Shown: positions 50,279 through 59,029 of the stretch, in pieces
Numbering within the stretch: position 1 is the stretch's first letter
How the letters are laid out: each line of letters opens with the position of its first letter
Assembly: GCF_013426895.1 (NCBI RefSeq)
Contig: NZ_AP023176.1
Location: forward strand, 1,178,001-1,242,000
Direction of reading: 5' to 3'
Source: Paraburkholderia largidicola
GTDB lineage: Bacteria; Pseudomonadota; Gammaproteobacteria; Burkholderiales; Burkholderiaceae
Length of the DNA stretch: 64,000 bases
Made by a program: the position numbers and the translations under genes
The notes under the pieces: model-generated
The model's input: only the letters and a program-made list of their open reading frames with translations
Told to the model about the DNA's origin: nothing
The model's database searches: none

Positions 50279-51132
50279 GCCGGGGCTCCCGAGTGCTGGA
50301 TGGTATGGCTGCGCAGTCCGTTCCAGACGCGCGCATGGAAGGTGCGGAATTCGGGCGCTTCGCGCGCCGACACGGCAGTGCGAGGGCCGTGCGTGGTGAG
50401 GCGCACGTCGATGTCGTCTTCGATGCGCGCGGGGCGGCCGCCGAGCAGGATCACGCGGTCGCTTACCGCGATTGCCTCCTCGATGTCGTGCGTAACGAGC
50501 ACGACACTCGTGCCGCTTTGCTCGCGCAGCACCATCACGTCGTCTTCGAGCGCGAGCCGCGTTTCGTAGTCGAGCGCCGAAAACGGTTCGTCGAGCAGCA
50601 CGAGCGTGGGATCGACGAGCAGCGTACGCGTGAGCGCCACGCGCTGGCGCATGCCGCCGGAAAGCGAATGCGGATAGGCATCTGCGACGGTGCCCAGCCC
50701 GTAGCGCGACAGCATCTGGCGTGCGCGCTCGTAGTCGGCCGGCTTGACCTTGCGGTACAGCTCGATGCCGAGCACGGCGTTTTGCAGCACCGTGCGCCAC
50801 GGCATCAACAGATCTTTTTGCAGCATATAGGCGATGCGGCCCGCGCTGCCGTCCGCGCGCGCGCCGACATTCACGTGCCCCGACTGCGGCTGGATGAGGC
50901 CGGACACGAGATTGAACAGCGTGCTCTTGCCCGCGCCGCTGCGGCCGACGATCGATACGATCTCGCCGCTCTTCACGCTGAAGTCGAGGCGCTCGAAGAT
51001 CGGCACGTCGACGCCATCAGCAGTCCGAAATGCGTGGCTCAGTTGCTGGACCTTCAGGCAGTCCGTACCCGACGCGCGCGTCGTATCGATTGTGCCCGCT
51101 GCTGGCGCAGTGGCAAATGCAGAGAGACTCAT
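50275..51132 (-). CDS. ABC transporter ATP-binding protein (SsuB/TauB type)
   Basis: A 285-residue ATPase and the first gene of the operon. It has IVGRSGAGKSTLFN, LSGGMRQRVALTRTLL, LVLLDEPFSALDYETR and VLVTHDIEEAIAVSD; the last two are typical of the SsuB/TauB group. I chose the third of three close ATGs (51144, 51138, 51132) because GGGGA sits six bases before it. The C-terminal 30 residues (EAPEFRTFHARVWNGLRSHT) are a common extension. Paired GTGCAC dyads lie 36-56 bases upstream and may bind the GntR regulator. Confidence 0.92.
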   Translation of the reverse strand: MSLSAFATAPAAGTIDTTRASGTDCLKVQQLSHAFRTADGVDVPIFERLDFSVKSGEIVSIVGRSGAGKSTLFNLVSGLIQPQSGHVNVGARADGSAGRIAYMLQKDLLMPWRTVLQNAVLGIELYRKVKPADYERARQMLSRYGLGTVADAYPHSLSGGMRQRVALTRTLLVDPTLVLLDEPFSALDYETRLALEDDVMVLREQSGTSVVLVTHDIEEAIAVSDRVILLGGRPARIEDDIDVRLTTHGPRTAVSAREAPEFRTFHARVWNGLRSHTIQHSGAPA

Positions 51133-51538
51133 GGACATCCCCATCGGTACGTGGTGTGCGTTTGTGCTGTGCACAACGCATAGTGCACAATCAAAAAACG
51201 GCGGCGCAAGTAGAAAAAAATTCGGCGCGCAATTAGGGAAGTGCCTGCCCGGGGATGGTGCAGAGGGCACGCGAAAGCTATCGGTGGGAGCGATGAAAGG
51301 TAGTTGACGTGTTGAGACCCGATGGTCTCTTCACGCCATGGTCGGTCCACTACCGTATTGGGCGGTCATGGCCGCGAACCGACGGCATGGTCCGTCAGAA
51401 GCGTTTGGGGCAGGGCACGGATCTGAATCAGGCGGCGAGAAAAAGCGGCCGTAAGCATTTGACCGGCGGTTCGACCCGTTAAAGCGCCACGGGGCCTGCA
51501 TTCGGCGTGCATGTCCCCCGTATTTGGTGGAACATGAG
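51133..51538. other. Intergenic region upstream of the amidase/ABC operon
   Basis: These 406 bases separate the ABC operon from the diguanylate cyclase, which ends at 51539. The AT-rich stretch at 51160-51230 holds two GTGCAC dyads and probable promoter sequence. A short hairpin GAGACC-CGAT-GGTCTC is at 51314-51329. No gene is evident. Confidence 0.5.
51168..51188. promoter_or_regulatory. Paired GTGCAC dyads, candidate GntR operator
   Basis: TGTGCACA (51168-51175) and GTGCAC (51183-51188, inside AGTGCACAAT) have centres 14 bases apart. FCD-type GntR regulators often bind TTGTGCACAA-like dyads. The sites lie 36-56 bases upstream of the ATPase start, a repressor position. Confidence 0.5.
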
Positions 51539-52804
51539 TTATCCCGCTTCGACACGATTACGGCCAGATTTCTTGGCCCGATAAAGCGCACGGTCCGCAC
51601 GCTTCATCAATGTGTCCACGTCGGCCTCGTCCGATTCACGCGTGACCACGCCGATACTCACCGTGAACGGAATCGATTCGAGGGGCGATACGCGCTCGAA
51701 ATCCTGTCGTTCGTAACGTTTGCGCAATGCGTCCGCAATGCCATAAGCAACGCTGGCATCAGCGCCTGGCAGTGCTGCGACAAACTCTTCGCCGCCCCAA
51801 CGGGCAAACAGACATGGCCGGCTCGTCATCGACGTGCCAACCTTCGCGAGCGCGCGTAAGACTTCATCGCCGGCATCGTGTCCGTGCGCGTCGTTGATCT
51901 CCTTAAAGAAATCGATGTCGAGAATGAACACTGAAAACACGTCGGTGTTGCCAAGTAACGTTTCTATGTATTCCAGAAACTCCCGTCGATTCGGCAAACC
52001 CGTTAGCGCGTCAGTCGTGGCCTGTTTTTTCAGCAGATCCATTAGCCTGGCGCGATCGGTGATGTCGCGTACCACTGCCATGAACTCGACCCCACCGTTC
52101 AGGTTGATTCGGGAGACCGCGATTTCGACGGGTATGATCGACCCGTCACGATGCTGACCGTAGACACTATTGGTTTCGTCCATACGTGGGGCAGACGTCC
52201 GCCGGAGGTTCGGCTGGTACGAGTCCGCGAACTGCTTCACCCTGCGTGGGTGGTCCGCGCGGAACTTCTCGGGCAACAGGGTGACGATTGGCCGCCCGAT
52301 TACCTCGGCTGACGCGTAACCAAAGAGGTTCTCCGCCGCACGGTTGAACAACGTGATGTTGTGCTGCTCGTCCATCGTCACGATCGCGTCGTAGGCGAGG
52401 TCGACCAGCGCGCGATAACGCGAGGCTTCGACTTCCGGCTCCTGTCTCTGATCGATCTTCGCGTTCATGTCGAAGCCAGTCACGAGAATTTCGCGCACGC
52501 TTGCGTCGTCACGCTGATGCCTGATCGGTTTCAGCGACAGACGCCACCATACGCTGCCTTCGCGGATGTCCTGGATTTGCTCTGGCTGCTGCGCCCGGTC
52601 GGATGCAAAGCACGCGAGCAACTTCTCGCGAAACTGATGCAGCGCGGAATCCGTCACCATTACGTCGAATGGAACTGGAAAAGTCTGTGCGTCGTTGACC
52701 GGTGCGCCCGTCAACCGGAAAAACTGGTTATTGCAAGCGGTGACGATGAGTTGCCTGTTCTCATCGAGTCCGATCATCGCGGTGCATATGGCGATGTCAT
52801 TCAT
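51539..52804 (-). CDS. Diguanylate cyclase with PAS domains
   Basis: A 421-residue signalling protein without membrane segments. The N-terminal part (1-110) looks like a degenerate PAS (IVTACNNQFFRLTGAPVND, as in STAS/LOV-type starts), followed by a clear PAS at about 128-250 (ALVDLAYDAIVTMDEQHNIT, NLFGYASAEVIGRPI). The GGDEF domain begins near 262 (TTDALTGLPNRREFLEY); the active site is GGEEF (337-341), which is competent for c-di-GMP synthesis. The inhibitory RxxD site is absent just upstream. It stands alone, so its input and target are unknown. Confidence 0.9.
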   Translation of the reverse strand: MNDIAICTAMIGLDENRQLIVTACNNQFFRLTGAPVNDAQTFPVPFDVMVTDSALHQFREKLLACFASDRAQQPEQIQDIREGSVWWRLSLKPIRHQRDDASVREILVTGFDMNAKIDQRQEPEVEASRYRALVDLAYDAIVTMDEQHNITLFNRAAENLFGYASAEVIGRPIVTLLPEKFRADHPRRVKQFADSYQPNLRRTSAPRMDETNSVYGQHRDGSIIPVEIAVSRINLNGGVEFMAVVRDITDRARLMDLLKKQATTDALTGLPNRREFLEYIETLLGNTDVFSVFILDIDFFKEINDAHGHDAGDEVLRALAKVGTSMTSRPCLFARWGGEEFVAALPGADASVAYGIADALRKRYERQDFERVSPLESIPFTVSIGVVTRESDEADVDTLMKRADRALYRAKKSGRNRVEAG

Positions 52805-53347
52805 GACTGGGTTTCTGTTTCCTTGAACCGATCAGACGGGCTTCGCCTTACTTCACCTTACGAAAAGCGTGGTTCAGCGCCATTGGGGGTGATTGATAGC
52901 CGTCGGACAGGCCGTAAGTCGCAAACGTTCACTGATTTATCGGCCGTTTGCGCCGAAAACTTTACGGGAGTGCGTCGAGATTCGAGCGTTCGGCGCGCAT
53001 TAGCGTCGAATGTCGATCTGAAAGAAGGCTGCAAGCGATTCTGCGAATGGCAGTGGGCTCGCCAGTCCGTAGCGGCCTGAAGGGGTGGTCAGTAACAGTT
53101 ACCGGGCCAGGTAGTGACGAACGCCTGTCTCAGGTCACGTCGGTTTCGGCCATCGAGGCGGTGCAACTCGTGAAGCTGCTGGGCTTTCGCCAGCGACGGG
53201 CAGCTGGTAAGAAGAGGCCATCCATCCGTGGACAGGAGAGCAAGCATTTCTGTTGAGACGGATGGCCAATTGCCTTCTACCGGATGGAGCCGCGTCCCAT
53301 CATCGGTCAGTGCTTCTCAGCGCGGCGACATACGTCGCCGCTTCACA
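52805..53347. other. Intergenic region without a recognisable gene
   Basis: These 543 bases lie between the diguanylate cyclase (minus) and the end of the porin gene (minus). Open frames are short and lack recognisable domains. An imperfect inverted pair GGCCATCCATCCGT (53216-53229) and ACGGATGGCC (53258-53267) may be the porin terminator region's outer hairpin. The cyclase promoter should also lie here. Confidence 0.4.
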
Positions 53348-54538
53348 TCAGAACTTGTGACGCATCCCCACTCGCAGTACAAGCTGATGGTTGTCATTCG
53401 ATGGCGTGACGCCGTTGATGGCAGCCACCGCGCTGCTGCCCGTCGAATCCGTACCGGACGCTTTCTGATAGATCCCGACGAAGTACACATCCGTGCGCTT
53501 CGAGAGGAAATAGTCCGCACCTGCCTGCGCCTGATGATAGGTTGCGCCGTCACGGCCGCTTACAGAACTGCCTTTCGTGTAGTCATAGGCCACGCCGACG
53601 AGGAATGCAGGCGTTATCTGATACTTGACGTTGACTTCGACGTTGTTGAACATCGCGGTGCCGCGATTGCCGAATGGATTCGGACCTGATCCGCCGCCGT
53701 TGAGATCGTCGAAACGCGTATTCGAATAGGTACCGCCAAACGTAGCAGCGCCATAGGTGTACGCGCCGCCCGCCGCGTAGACTTCCTGGGTCCGCGCATT
53801 GGCAAAGCCGGAAAACACCGGCGACGCGATGTTATTCAGCGACGCGAGCGGCGCGGAGCCCGTCGTATTCGCGAGTGCGCTGGTGCCGTAGAACGAGGTG
53901 TTCGGATTGCGGATATTCAGGTAGCCGACGCCGAGTCCGAGCGGGCCGTTGTAGTACGAGCCGCCAAGCGACCAGATCTGGTTCTGGCTGATATTTCCCG
54001 CTACACCGCCAAGGCTATACACGCCGCCGAACGTGAAACCGCCATAGTTGCTGCTCGTGTACTTGATCGCGTTGTTGACGCGATTCGAGTTGTTGATATT
54101 GTCGAGATCGCCCGGATGCGCGGTGTAGAAGCCGCCCCATTGATCGCCGACTTCGAACAGACCCACGTAGTCGACTACGGAATCGTACTGACGTCCAAGC
54201 GTCACCGTGCCATACGGTGTGCCCAGGCCCACGTACAGCTGGCGCCCGAAGAGCAGCCCGCCCTGGCCGAGCTTCCCGCTGCTGAGATCCATACCGCCTT
54301 CGAGGACGAATAGCGCCTTCATGCCGCTGCCAAGATCTTCGACGCCTTTCAAACCCCACCGGCTTGCCTGAATTTCACCGCTCACGAGGCTGTACTGGTG
54401 CGAACCATGCGAGTTGTTATTGAAGGTCAAACCTTCATCGACAATACCGTAAAGGGTGACACTGCTCTGCGCCTGTGCGACTGCGCAATACGCTCCAAGT
54501 GCTCCGATGACTCCGGCGATACAAATTGACTTTTTCAT
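53348..54538 (-). CDS. Outer-membrane general porin (Burkholderia OmpC type, Gram-negative porin)
   Basis: A 396-residue trimeric porin precursor. The signal peptide MKKSICIAGVIGALGAYCAV ends AQAQ, and the mature protein starts SSVTLYGIVDEGLTFNNNS, a fingerprint of betaproteobacterial porins. Other marks are SRWGLKGVEDLGSGMKALFVLEGG, LFGRQLYVGLGTPYGTVTLGRQYD and the C-terminal beta-strand ending in Phe (QLVLRVGMRHKF). It diverges from the GntR-Liv-hydro-lyase-Hyu operon and shares an intergenic region rich in inverted repeats with it, so it may be the outer-membrane entry route for the same substrate. Confidence 0.93.
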   Translation of the reverse strand: MKKSICIAGVIGALGAYCAVAQAQSSVTLYGIVDEGLTFNNNSHGSHQYSLVSGEIQASRWGLKGVEDLGSGMKALFVLEGGMDLSSGKLGQGGLLFGRQLYVGLGTPYGTVTLGRQYDSVVDYVGLFEVGDQWGGFYTAHPGDLDNINNSNRVNNAIKYTSSNYGGFTFGGVYSLGGVAGNISQNQIWSLGGSYYNGPLGLGVGYLNIRNPNTSFYGTSALANTTGSAPLASLNNIASPVFSGFANARTQEVYAAGGAYTYGAATFGGTYSNTRFDDLNGGGSGPNPFGNRGTAMFNNVEVNVKYQITPAFLVGVAYDYTKGSSVSGRDGATYHQAQAGADYFLSKRTDVYFVGIYQKASGTDSTGSSAVAAINGVTPSNDNHQLVLRVGMRHKF

Positions 54539-54800
54539 CCTGTTTCCAGAATTGTTTGTTGACGTGGGTCCCTTAGTGCGAAACCAAGAGCAAGTTTCAC
54601 GGTCATGATTCGCCGGCCGCGAGGCTAACTGCAAAGCAGGCATCCTAAGCAAACTCAATTGATGCAATACCGGTGTGATCGCTTGACCGTCAGCGCATTC
54701 AGATAACACTGCTGGCACTCGTCACAGTCGACAGGTAGCCATCAGAACCGCAGCGGCTTTTATTTGCGACGAAAATTAAGCAGCCTATTTTGTCTTGTCA

Positions 54801-54830
54801 ATGGAACATTTGATGCGCAAAATGTCCTAT
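54801..54830. promoter_or_regulatory. Imperfect GGAACA inverted repeat (site 1)
   Basis: ATGGAACA and TGTCCTAT face each other across 14 bases, an imperfect copy of the arrangement at 54886-54916. It is the copy nearest the porin gene. Confidence 0.35.
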
Positions 54831-54885
54831 CGCCGCGCAGAATGTTGAGTCGTCTGCGGTGCGCGGATTTTTCGGTGTTTTCCCG

Positions 54886-54916
54886 ATGGAACAAGCTCGT
54901 ACGGTGCTTGTTCCAT
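54886..54916. promoter_or_regulatory. Perfect ATGGAACAAGC inverted repeat (site 2)
   Basis: ATGGAACAAGC and GCTTGTTCCAT are exact 11-base reverse complements around TCGTACGGT. It lies in the middle of the divergent region, 348 bases from the porin start and 198 from the GntR start. It is not followed by a T tract and no gene ends here, so it is more likely an operator than a terminator. Confidence 0.6.
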
Positions 54917-55046
54917 TGGTCGAGCGGTGCTGGCTATGCGACCCGTCGCGTGCATGTTTTTGATTCGCCCCAGAGCAAATCCGACGACAAAAGCAATACT
55001 TGCGAACCTCTTACGATGGGTTTGACATTCATCGGCGCATACGAAG

Positions 55047-55077
55047 TAGAACAATCTTTATTTTCCAGTTTGTTCTA
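55047..55077. promoter_or_regulatory. Perfect TAGAACAA inverted repeat (site 3)
   Basis: TAGAACAA and TTGTTCTA are exact 8-base reverse complements 15 bases apart, 36 bases before the GntR ATG. It shares the AGAACAA/GGAACAA half-site with site 2, so one regulator may bind both. Confidence 0.6.
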
Positions 55078-55113
55078 TTGACCTGACATTACGACACTTC
55101 TAGAGTGACCTCC

Positions 55114-55920
55114 ATGGAAACGACGCTGCCACTGCCGAAATATCACCAGATCTACCTGGTGTTGCGCGAGCAACTTCAGGAAGGCCGCTTCGACGACGAA
55201 GGCATGCCCGGCGAACATCTTCTCGCCGAGCAGTTTTCAGTCGCACGCATCACGATACGCAAGGCAATGGAGATGCTCGTCGCGGATGGGTTGGTAACGC
55301 GGCGACCGGGCGTAGGGACGTGGCCGCTGCGCGTTGCCACGGGAAGAAAGCAGGGTGATTCGAAAGCCGCACCGGTTTCGCGCCAGAAAGCGCATCTGAC
55401 CGGCCTGCTCGAAAACATCGTGAATATGGGCCTTCGGACCACGGTCGACGTGCTCGACAGTACGGTGGTGCTCGCCTCGGAAGCCGTCGCCGAGGCGCTG
55501 CACCTGGCTGTGGGCGACGCCGTCTATAAGAGCGTACGGGTGCGCAGCACGTCGGCGGGGCCGGTTTCGTTCATCACCACGCACGTGCCGAAAGCCGTGG
55601 CGGAAATCAAGAGCCGCGACCTCAAGCGCAAGCCCTTGCTGATGTTGCTCGAGGAAGCGGGCGTGCAACTCGGCGGCGCGACACAGACCATTTCCGCGCG
55701 CCTTGCCGATGCCGTAGTGGCACGCCATCTGGACGTCGCGGTCGGTTCGGCACTGCTCGCTGTCACCCGTCTGGTGCGTGACACCGACGAGCGGCCCGTA
55801 CAACTGTTGCAAGGCCTTTACCGGCCTGACCGTTATCAATATCAGCTACAGCTCTCGCGAATCGGCGACATCGATGCAAAGGTCTGGGTCAGCGAAGAAC
55901 TGTCCGCCACATTCAACTAA
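55114..55920 (+). CDS. GntR family regulator with UTRA effector domain (HutC type)
   Basis: A 268-residue regulator. The winged helix (PKYHQIYLVLREQLQEGRFD, LLAEQFSVARITIRKAMEML) is followed by a UTRA domain from about residue 90 (HLTGLLENIVNMGLRTTVDV, then LLMLLEEAGVQLGGATQTIS). An upstream GTG at 55105 would add three residues; neither start has a strong ribosome site. It heads the operon for the Liv importer, the aconitase-like hydro-lyase and the hydantoinase, 20 bases before the binding-protein gene, and diverges from the porin. It is the obvious controller of both, responding to the substrate or a product. Confidence 0.92.
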   Translation: METTLPLPKYHQIYLVLREQLQEGRFDDEGMPGEHLLAEQFSVARITIRKAMEMLVADGLVTRRPGVGTWPLRVATGRKQGDSKAAPVSRQKAHLTGLLENIVNMGLRTTVDVLDSTVVLASEAVAEALHLAVGDAVYKSVRVRSTSAGPVSFITTHVPKAVAEIKSRDLKRKPLLMLLEEAGVQLGGATQTISARLADAVVARHLDVAVGSALLAVTRLVRDTDERPVQLLQGLYRPDRYQYQLQLSRIGDIDAKVWVSEELSATFN

Positions 55921-55940
55921 CGCTATCCAACGGAGATCGC

Positions 55941-57146
55941 ATGAGTTCGCGTCGTACATTTCTGCGCCAGTCCACGGCAGCAGCAGCACTGGTTGCCGCA
56001 CCTTGGGTCGCTCGCGCGGCAAACGGCAAGAGTATCAAGGTCGGCGTGCTGCATCCTGTCACGGGAGCGTTGGCTTATTCGGGGCAGCAATGTCGTCTCG
56101 GTGCACTGCTGGCTATTGAAGACATCAACCACGCAGGCGGTATCAGGTCGCAGGGCGGTGCGCTGATCGAGCCGGTGCTGGGCGATGCGCAGTCGCGTCC
56201 CGAAGCGGGTGCGGCCGAAGTCGAAAAGATGAACGAAGCAGGGGTGTCGGCGATCGTCGGTGCGTATGCATCGGCAATCTGTCTCGCGACGACGCAAACC
56301 GCCGCCAAGTACGGCTTGCCGCATGTTGTGGACGTGGGCGTGGCGGATCAGATCGTGGAACGCGGCTTGACCAACACATTTCGCTTTGGCCCCGGCTACC
56401 GGATGTGCAGCGCGCGGGCGGTGGAGAACCTCAACGCACTGAATACCAGCGCCGGCAAGCCGGCTAAAACGGTGATGATCGTGCACGAAGAGTCGCTGTT
56501 CGGGACGGGCACGGCGGCGTTGCTCAGCAGCGAGCTTCCGAAGTACGGTTTCGAGATCAAGGAAGTCATCAAGCACCCGAATCCGACGCGCGACTTCAAC
56601 AATATCGTGTTGCGCATGCGCGCGGTCAATCCGGATATCGTGATCCCGGCGAACTATTACGACGAGTACGCTCTGCTGCTGCGAGCAATGAAGCAGCAGA
56701 AGGTTCGCCCGAAAGCCATCTATTCAGTGCTCGGCGGCGCGGCGTCGAGCTACAAGTTTCTGAAGGAGTTCCCCGATATCGCCGACGGGATCATCGATTG
56801 CAACCACTGGTTCAATCCGAAGGACGCGCGAGTCGGGCCATTGCGCAAGCGGGTCGAGGCAAAGGGCGCTTTTTTCTCGTACGAAGTGTTCATGACGTAC
56901 ACGGCGACGATGCTGCTTGCCGATGCGCTCGAGCGCGCCAGATCGGCCGATCGCGCGGCAATCAATACGGCGCTTGCATCGAGCACGTTTCAGGATCACA
57001 TGATGCCGTACGGGCCGACGCATTTCGTCAACGGTCAGAACACAGGCGCGCAGCCGTTGCTGACGCAGGTGCTCGGCGGCGATATCAAGGTCGTGTTGCC
57101 GCCTGCCTACCGTGAGGTCGCACCGCAATTTCCGCTGAAGAGCTGA
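55941..57146 (+). CDS. Branched-chain-type ABC transporter substrate-binding protein with Tat-like signal
   Basis: A 401-residue periplasmic protein of the LivJ/AmiC family. The N-terminus SSRRTFLRQSTAAAALVAA has the twin-arginine pattern, so it is probably exported folded. Mature marks are VGVLHPVTGALAYSGQQCRL and GGALIEPVLGDAQSRPEAGA, then ISAIVGAYAS-like core. LivJ-like proteins with this signal usually bind amides, urea, aromatic acids or other non-amino-acid ligands. It precedes livH by eight bases. The ligand is unknown. Confidence 0.9.
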   Translation: MSSRRTFLRQSTAAAALVAAPWVARAANGKSIKVGVLHPVTGALAYSGQQCRLGALLAIEDINHAGGIRSQGGALIEPVLGDAQSRPEAGAAEVEKMNEAGVSAIVGAYASAICLATTQTAAKYGLPHVVDVGVADQIVERGLTNTFRFGPGYRMCSARAVENLNALNTSAGKPAKTVMIVHEESLFGTGTAALLSSELPKYGFEIKEVIKHPNPTRDFNNIVLRMRAVNPDIVIPANYYDEYALLLRAMKQQKVRPKAIYSVLGGAASSYKFLKEFPDIADGIIDCNHWFNPKDARVGPLRKRVEAKGAFFSYEVFMTYTATMLLADALERARSADRAAINTALASSTFQDHMMPYGPTHFVNGQNTGAQPLLTQVLGGDIKVVLPPAYREVAPQFPLKS

Positions 57147-57154
57147 GGCAGCGC

Positions 57155-58027
57155 ATGTTCGATCCAGTCATCCTCTTGTCGGCGCTGCTGAACGGACTGA
57201 CGACGGGTGCGGTGTACGCGCTCATCGCGCTTGGCCTCACGTTGATTTACGGCGTGCTGCACATCATCAACTTCGCGCATGGCGCGGCGTTGATGATCGC
57301 ACTGTATGCGGTCTTCCTGCTGAAGGAGCAACTGGGCATCGATCCATACATGGCCTTGCCCATCGTGACGCTCGGGATGTTCGCGTTTGGCTACCTGCTG
57401 CAGCGTTTCGTGATCAACCGCGCGAGCCACGGCAAGGACGAGAACATTCTGCTGGTGACGCTCGGCCTGTCCATCGTGCTCGAGAACCTCGCACTCGTGT
57501 GGTTCCATTCCGATACGCGCAACATCGAGACGGCCTATACGCTATCGACGATCGAAATCGGCCCGGCCATGATCGCGTTACCCAAGGTCATCGCTTTTTT
57601 CGGTGCGCTGGTCGTCGCGGCGGTTTTGTTCCTGATCATCCGCCGGACCGATCTGGGTCGCGCCATACGCGCCGTTTCGCGTGAGAAGCACGGCGCGAAG
57701 CTGATGGGCATCGATGTGGACAAGGTCTATGCGCTGTCCTTCGGTATCGGCATGGCATGTGTCGGCGCGGCGGCCTGCTTTCTGTTGCCGACGTATTACG
57801 TCAATCCTCAGGTCGGAAGCGGCTTTGTGCTGATCGCGTTCACGATCGTCGTGCTGGGCGGCATGGGCAGCTTTGCGGGCGCATTGGTCGGTGGCCTGCT
57901 CATCGGCGTGGTCGAATCGCTAGGGGGATTGTGGTTCGGCGATTCGCTCGGCCAGATGGGCATCTTCGCGATCTTCATCGTTGTGCTGCTTGTCCGCCCC
58001 CAAGGGCTTTTCGGCGCGAGGGCCTGA
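57155..58027 (+). CDS. Branched-chain-type ABC permease (LivH-like)
   Basis: A 290-residue inner-membrane permease. NGLTTGAVYALIALGLTLIY starts the protein, and VLHIINFAHGAALMIALYAV is the family hallmark; FTIVVLGGMGSFAGALVGGL and GVVESLGGLWFG complete the C-half. It forms the channel with the LivM-like protein three bases downstream. The order SBP-H-M-G-F is that of the classical Liv systems. Confidence 0.93.
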   Translation: MFDPVILLSALLNGLTTGAVYALIALGLTLIYGVLHIINFAHGAALMIALYAVFLLKEQLGIDPYMALPIVTLGMFAFGYLLQRFVINRASHGKDENILLVTLGLSIVLENLALVWFHSDTRNIETAYTLSTIEIGPAMIALPKVIAFFGALVVAAVLFLIIRRTDLGRAIRAVSREKHGAKLMGIDVDKVYALSFGIGMACVGAAACFLLPTYYVNPQVGSGFVLIAFTIVVLGGMGSFAGALVGGLLIGVVESLGGLWFGDSLGQMGIFAIFIVVLLVRPQGLFGARA

Positions 58028-58030
58028 CCG

Positions 58031-59029
58031 ATGCGCGACGTTCGCTCCATCCTGATCTTCGGTGTTCTGCTGGCCGCGGCCGCCAGCGTGTTGCAATCTG
58101 GCGTGCTGCTCACGTTTCTGATGATGTCGCTCTACGCGGTGTTGTTATCGCAGTCATGGAACATTCTCGGCGGCTATGGCGGGCAATTGTCGTTTGGACA
58201 TGCCTTGTTCTTCGGCGTCGGCGCATACACGCAGGCCATTGCGCAATTGAGCTGGGGCTGGAATCCGTGGCTCGCGTTGCCCGTCGCAATCGCATTCGGC
58301 GCGGTTGCCGGACTGGTGGTAGGGGCGCTGGCGTTTCGCGGCGGATTGAAGGGTTCGTACTTTGCGCTAGTGACGCTGGCTTTCGCCGAAGTGGCGCGCA
58401 TCCTCGCGGTGTCGGTGTCGTTCACGGGCGGCGGTGTCGGCTTGATGGTACCGCTGCACGCAAGCGCGGCGAACCTGCAGTTCGGGTCCAGGCGCGGCTA
58501 CGTGTATGTGCTGCTGTCATTCGTGATGGCTGCGCTGCTGGTCACCGCATGGTTGCGTCATTCGCGTTTCGGCGCGTACCTGCAGGCGGTGCGCGATAAC
58601 GAAAGCGCTGCGCGGGCGATCGGTGTCGATCCCGTGCGCGTGAAGCTGGGCGCGATCGCGTTGTCGGCTTCGTTTATGGCGGCGGCGGGCGCGTGCTATG
58701 TGCAGATGTTCCAGTACATCGATGCCGGTATCGCGTTCGGCCCTGCGATATCGATCGAAGCGCTGGTGGGCGTGATAGTCGGCGGCGTCGGCACGTTGTG
58801 GGGTCCCGTACTGGGCGCGGCGCTCCTTTATATCCTCGGTGAATCGACCCGCAACCTGTTCGGCGAATTGCCGGGTATCAGCATGGTGATCTATGGCGTG
58901 GTGCTGGTCGTGATCGTCATGTTTCTGCCGCGCGGCCTGACGGGTGCGGGCATGTCGGTGCGTCGCATGATGGGGCGGCCGGCAAACCCGGATCGCGCCA
59001 CCGAGCGCAAGGAGGAAGCCCGTGTCTGA
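58031..59029 (+). CDS. Branched-chain-type ABC permease (LivM-like)
   Basis: A 332-residue inner-membrane permease. LLSQSWNILGGYGGQLSFGH is the conserved LivM block, and the EAA-like coupling loop region is SFMAAAGACYVQMFQYID with GGVGTLWGPVLGAALLY. The C-terminal tail (RRMMGRPANPDRATERKEE) is charged and cytoplasmic. Overlaps the LivG-like gene by eight bases. Confidence 0.93.
   Translation: MRDVRSILIFGVLLAAAASVLQSGVLLTFLMMSLYAVLLSQSWNILGGYGGQLSFGHALFFGVGAYTQAIAQLSWGWNPWLALPVAIAFGAVAGLVVGALAFRGGLKGSYFALVTLAFAEVARILAVSVSFTGGGVGLMVPLHASAANLQFGSRRGYVYVLLSFVMAALLVTAWLRHSRFGAYLQAVRDNESAARAIGVDPVRVKLGAIALSASFMAAAGACYVQMFQYIDAGIAFGPAISIEALVGVIVGGVGTLWGPVLGAALLYILGESTRNLFGELPGISMVIYGVVLVVIVMFLPRGLTGAGMSVRRMMGRPANPDRATERKEEARV

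Larger units (their letters stand above)
54539..55113. other. Divergent regulatory region between the porin and the GntR gene
   Basis: This 575-base region is AT-rich compared with its surroundings and carries three inverted repeats built on the half-site (G/A)GAACA. Likely promoters for the porin (minus) and the GntR/Liv operon (plus) lie here. No gene is convincing. Confidence 0.6.

Noticed and set aside
54886..54916. The perfect 11-bp inverted repeat as a terminator
   Set aside because: It lies upstream of both divergent genes and no gene ends there; there is no T tract, so an operator is more likely.
54764..55081. A 105-codon open frame in the porin/GntR intergenic region
   Set aside because: No ribosome site, no domain, and it runs through the inverted repeats of the regulatory region.
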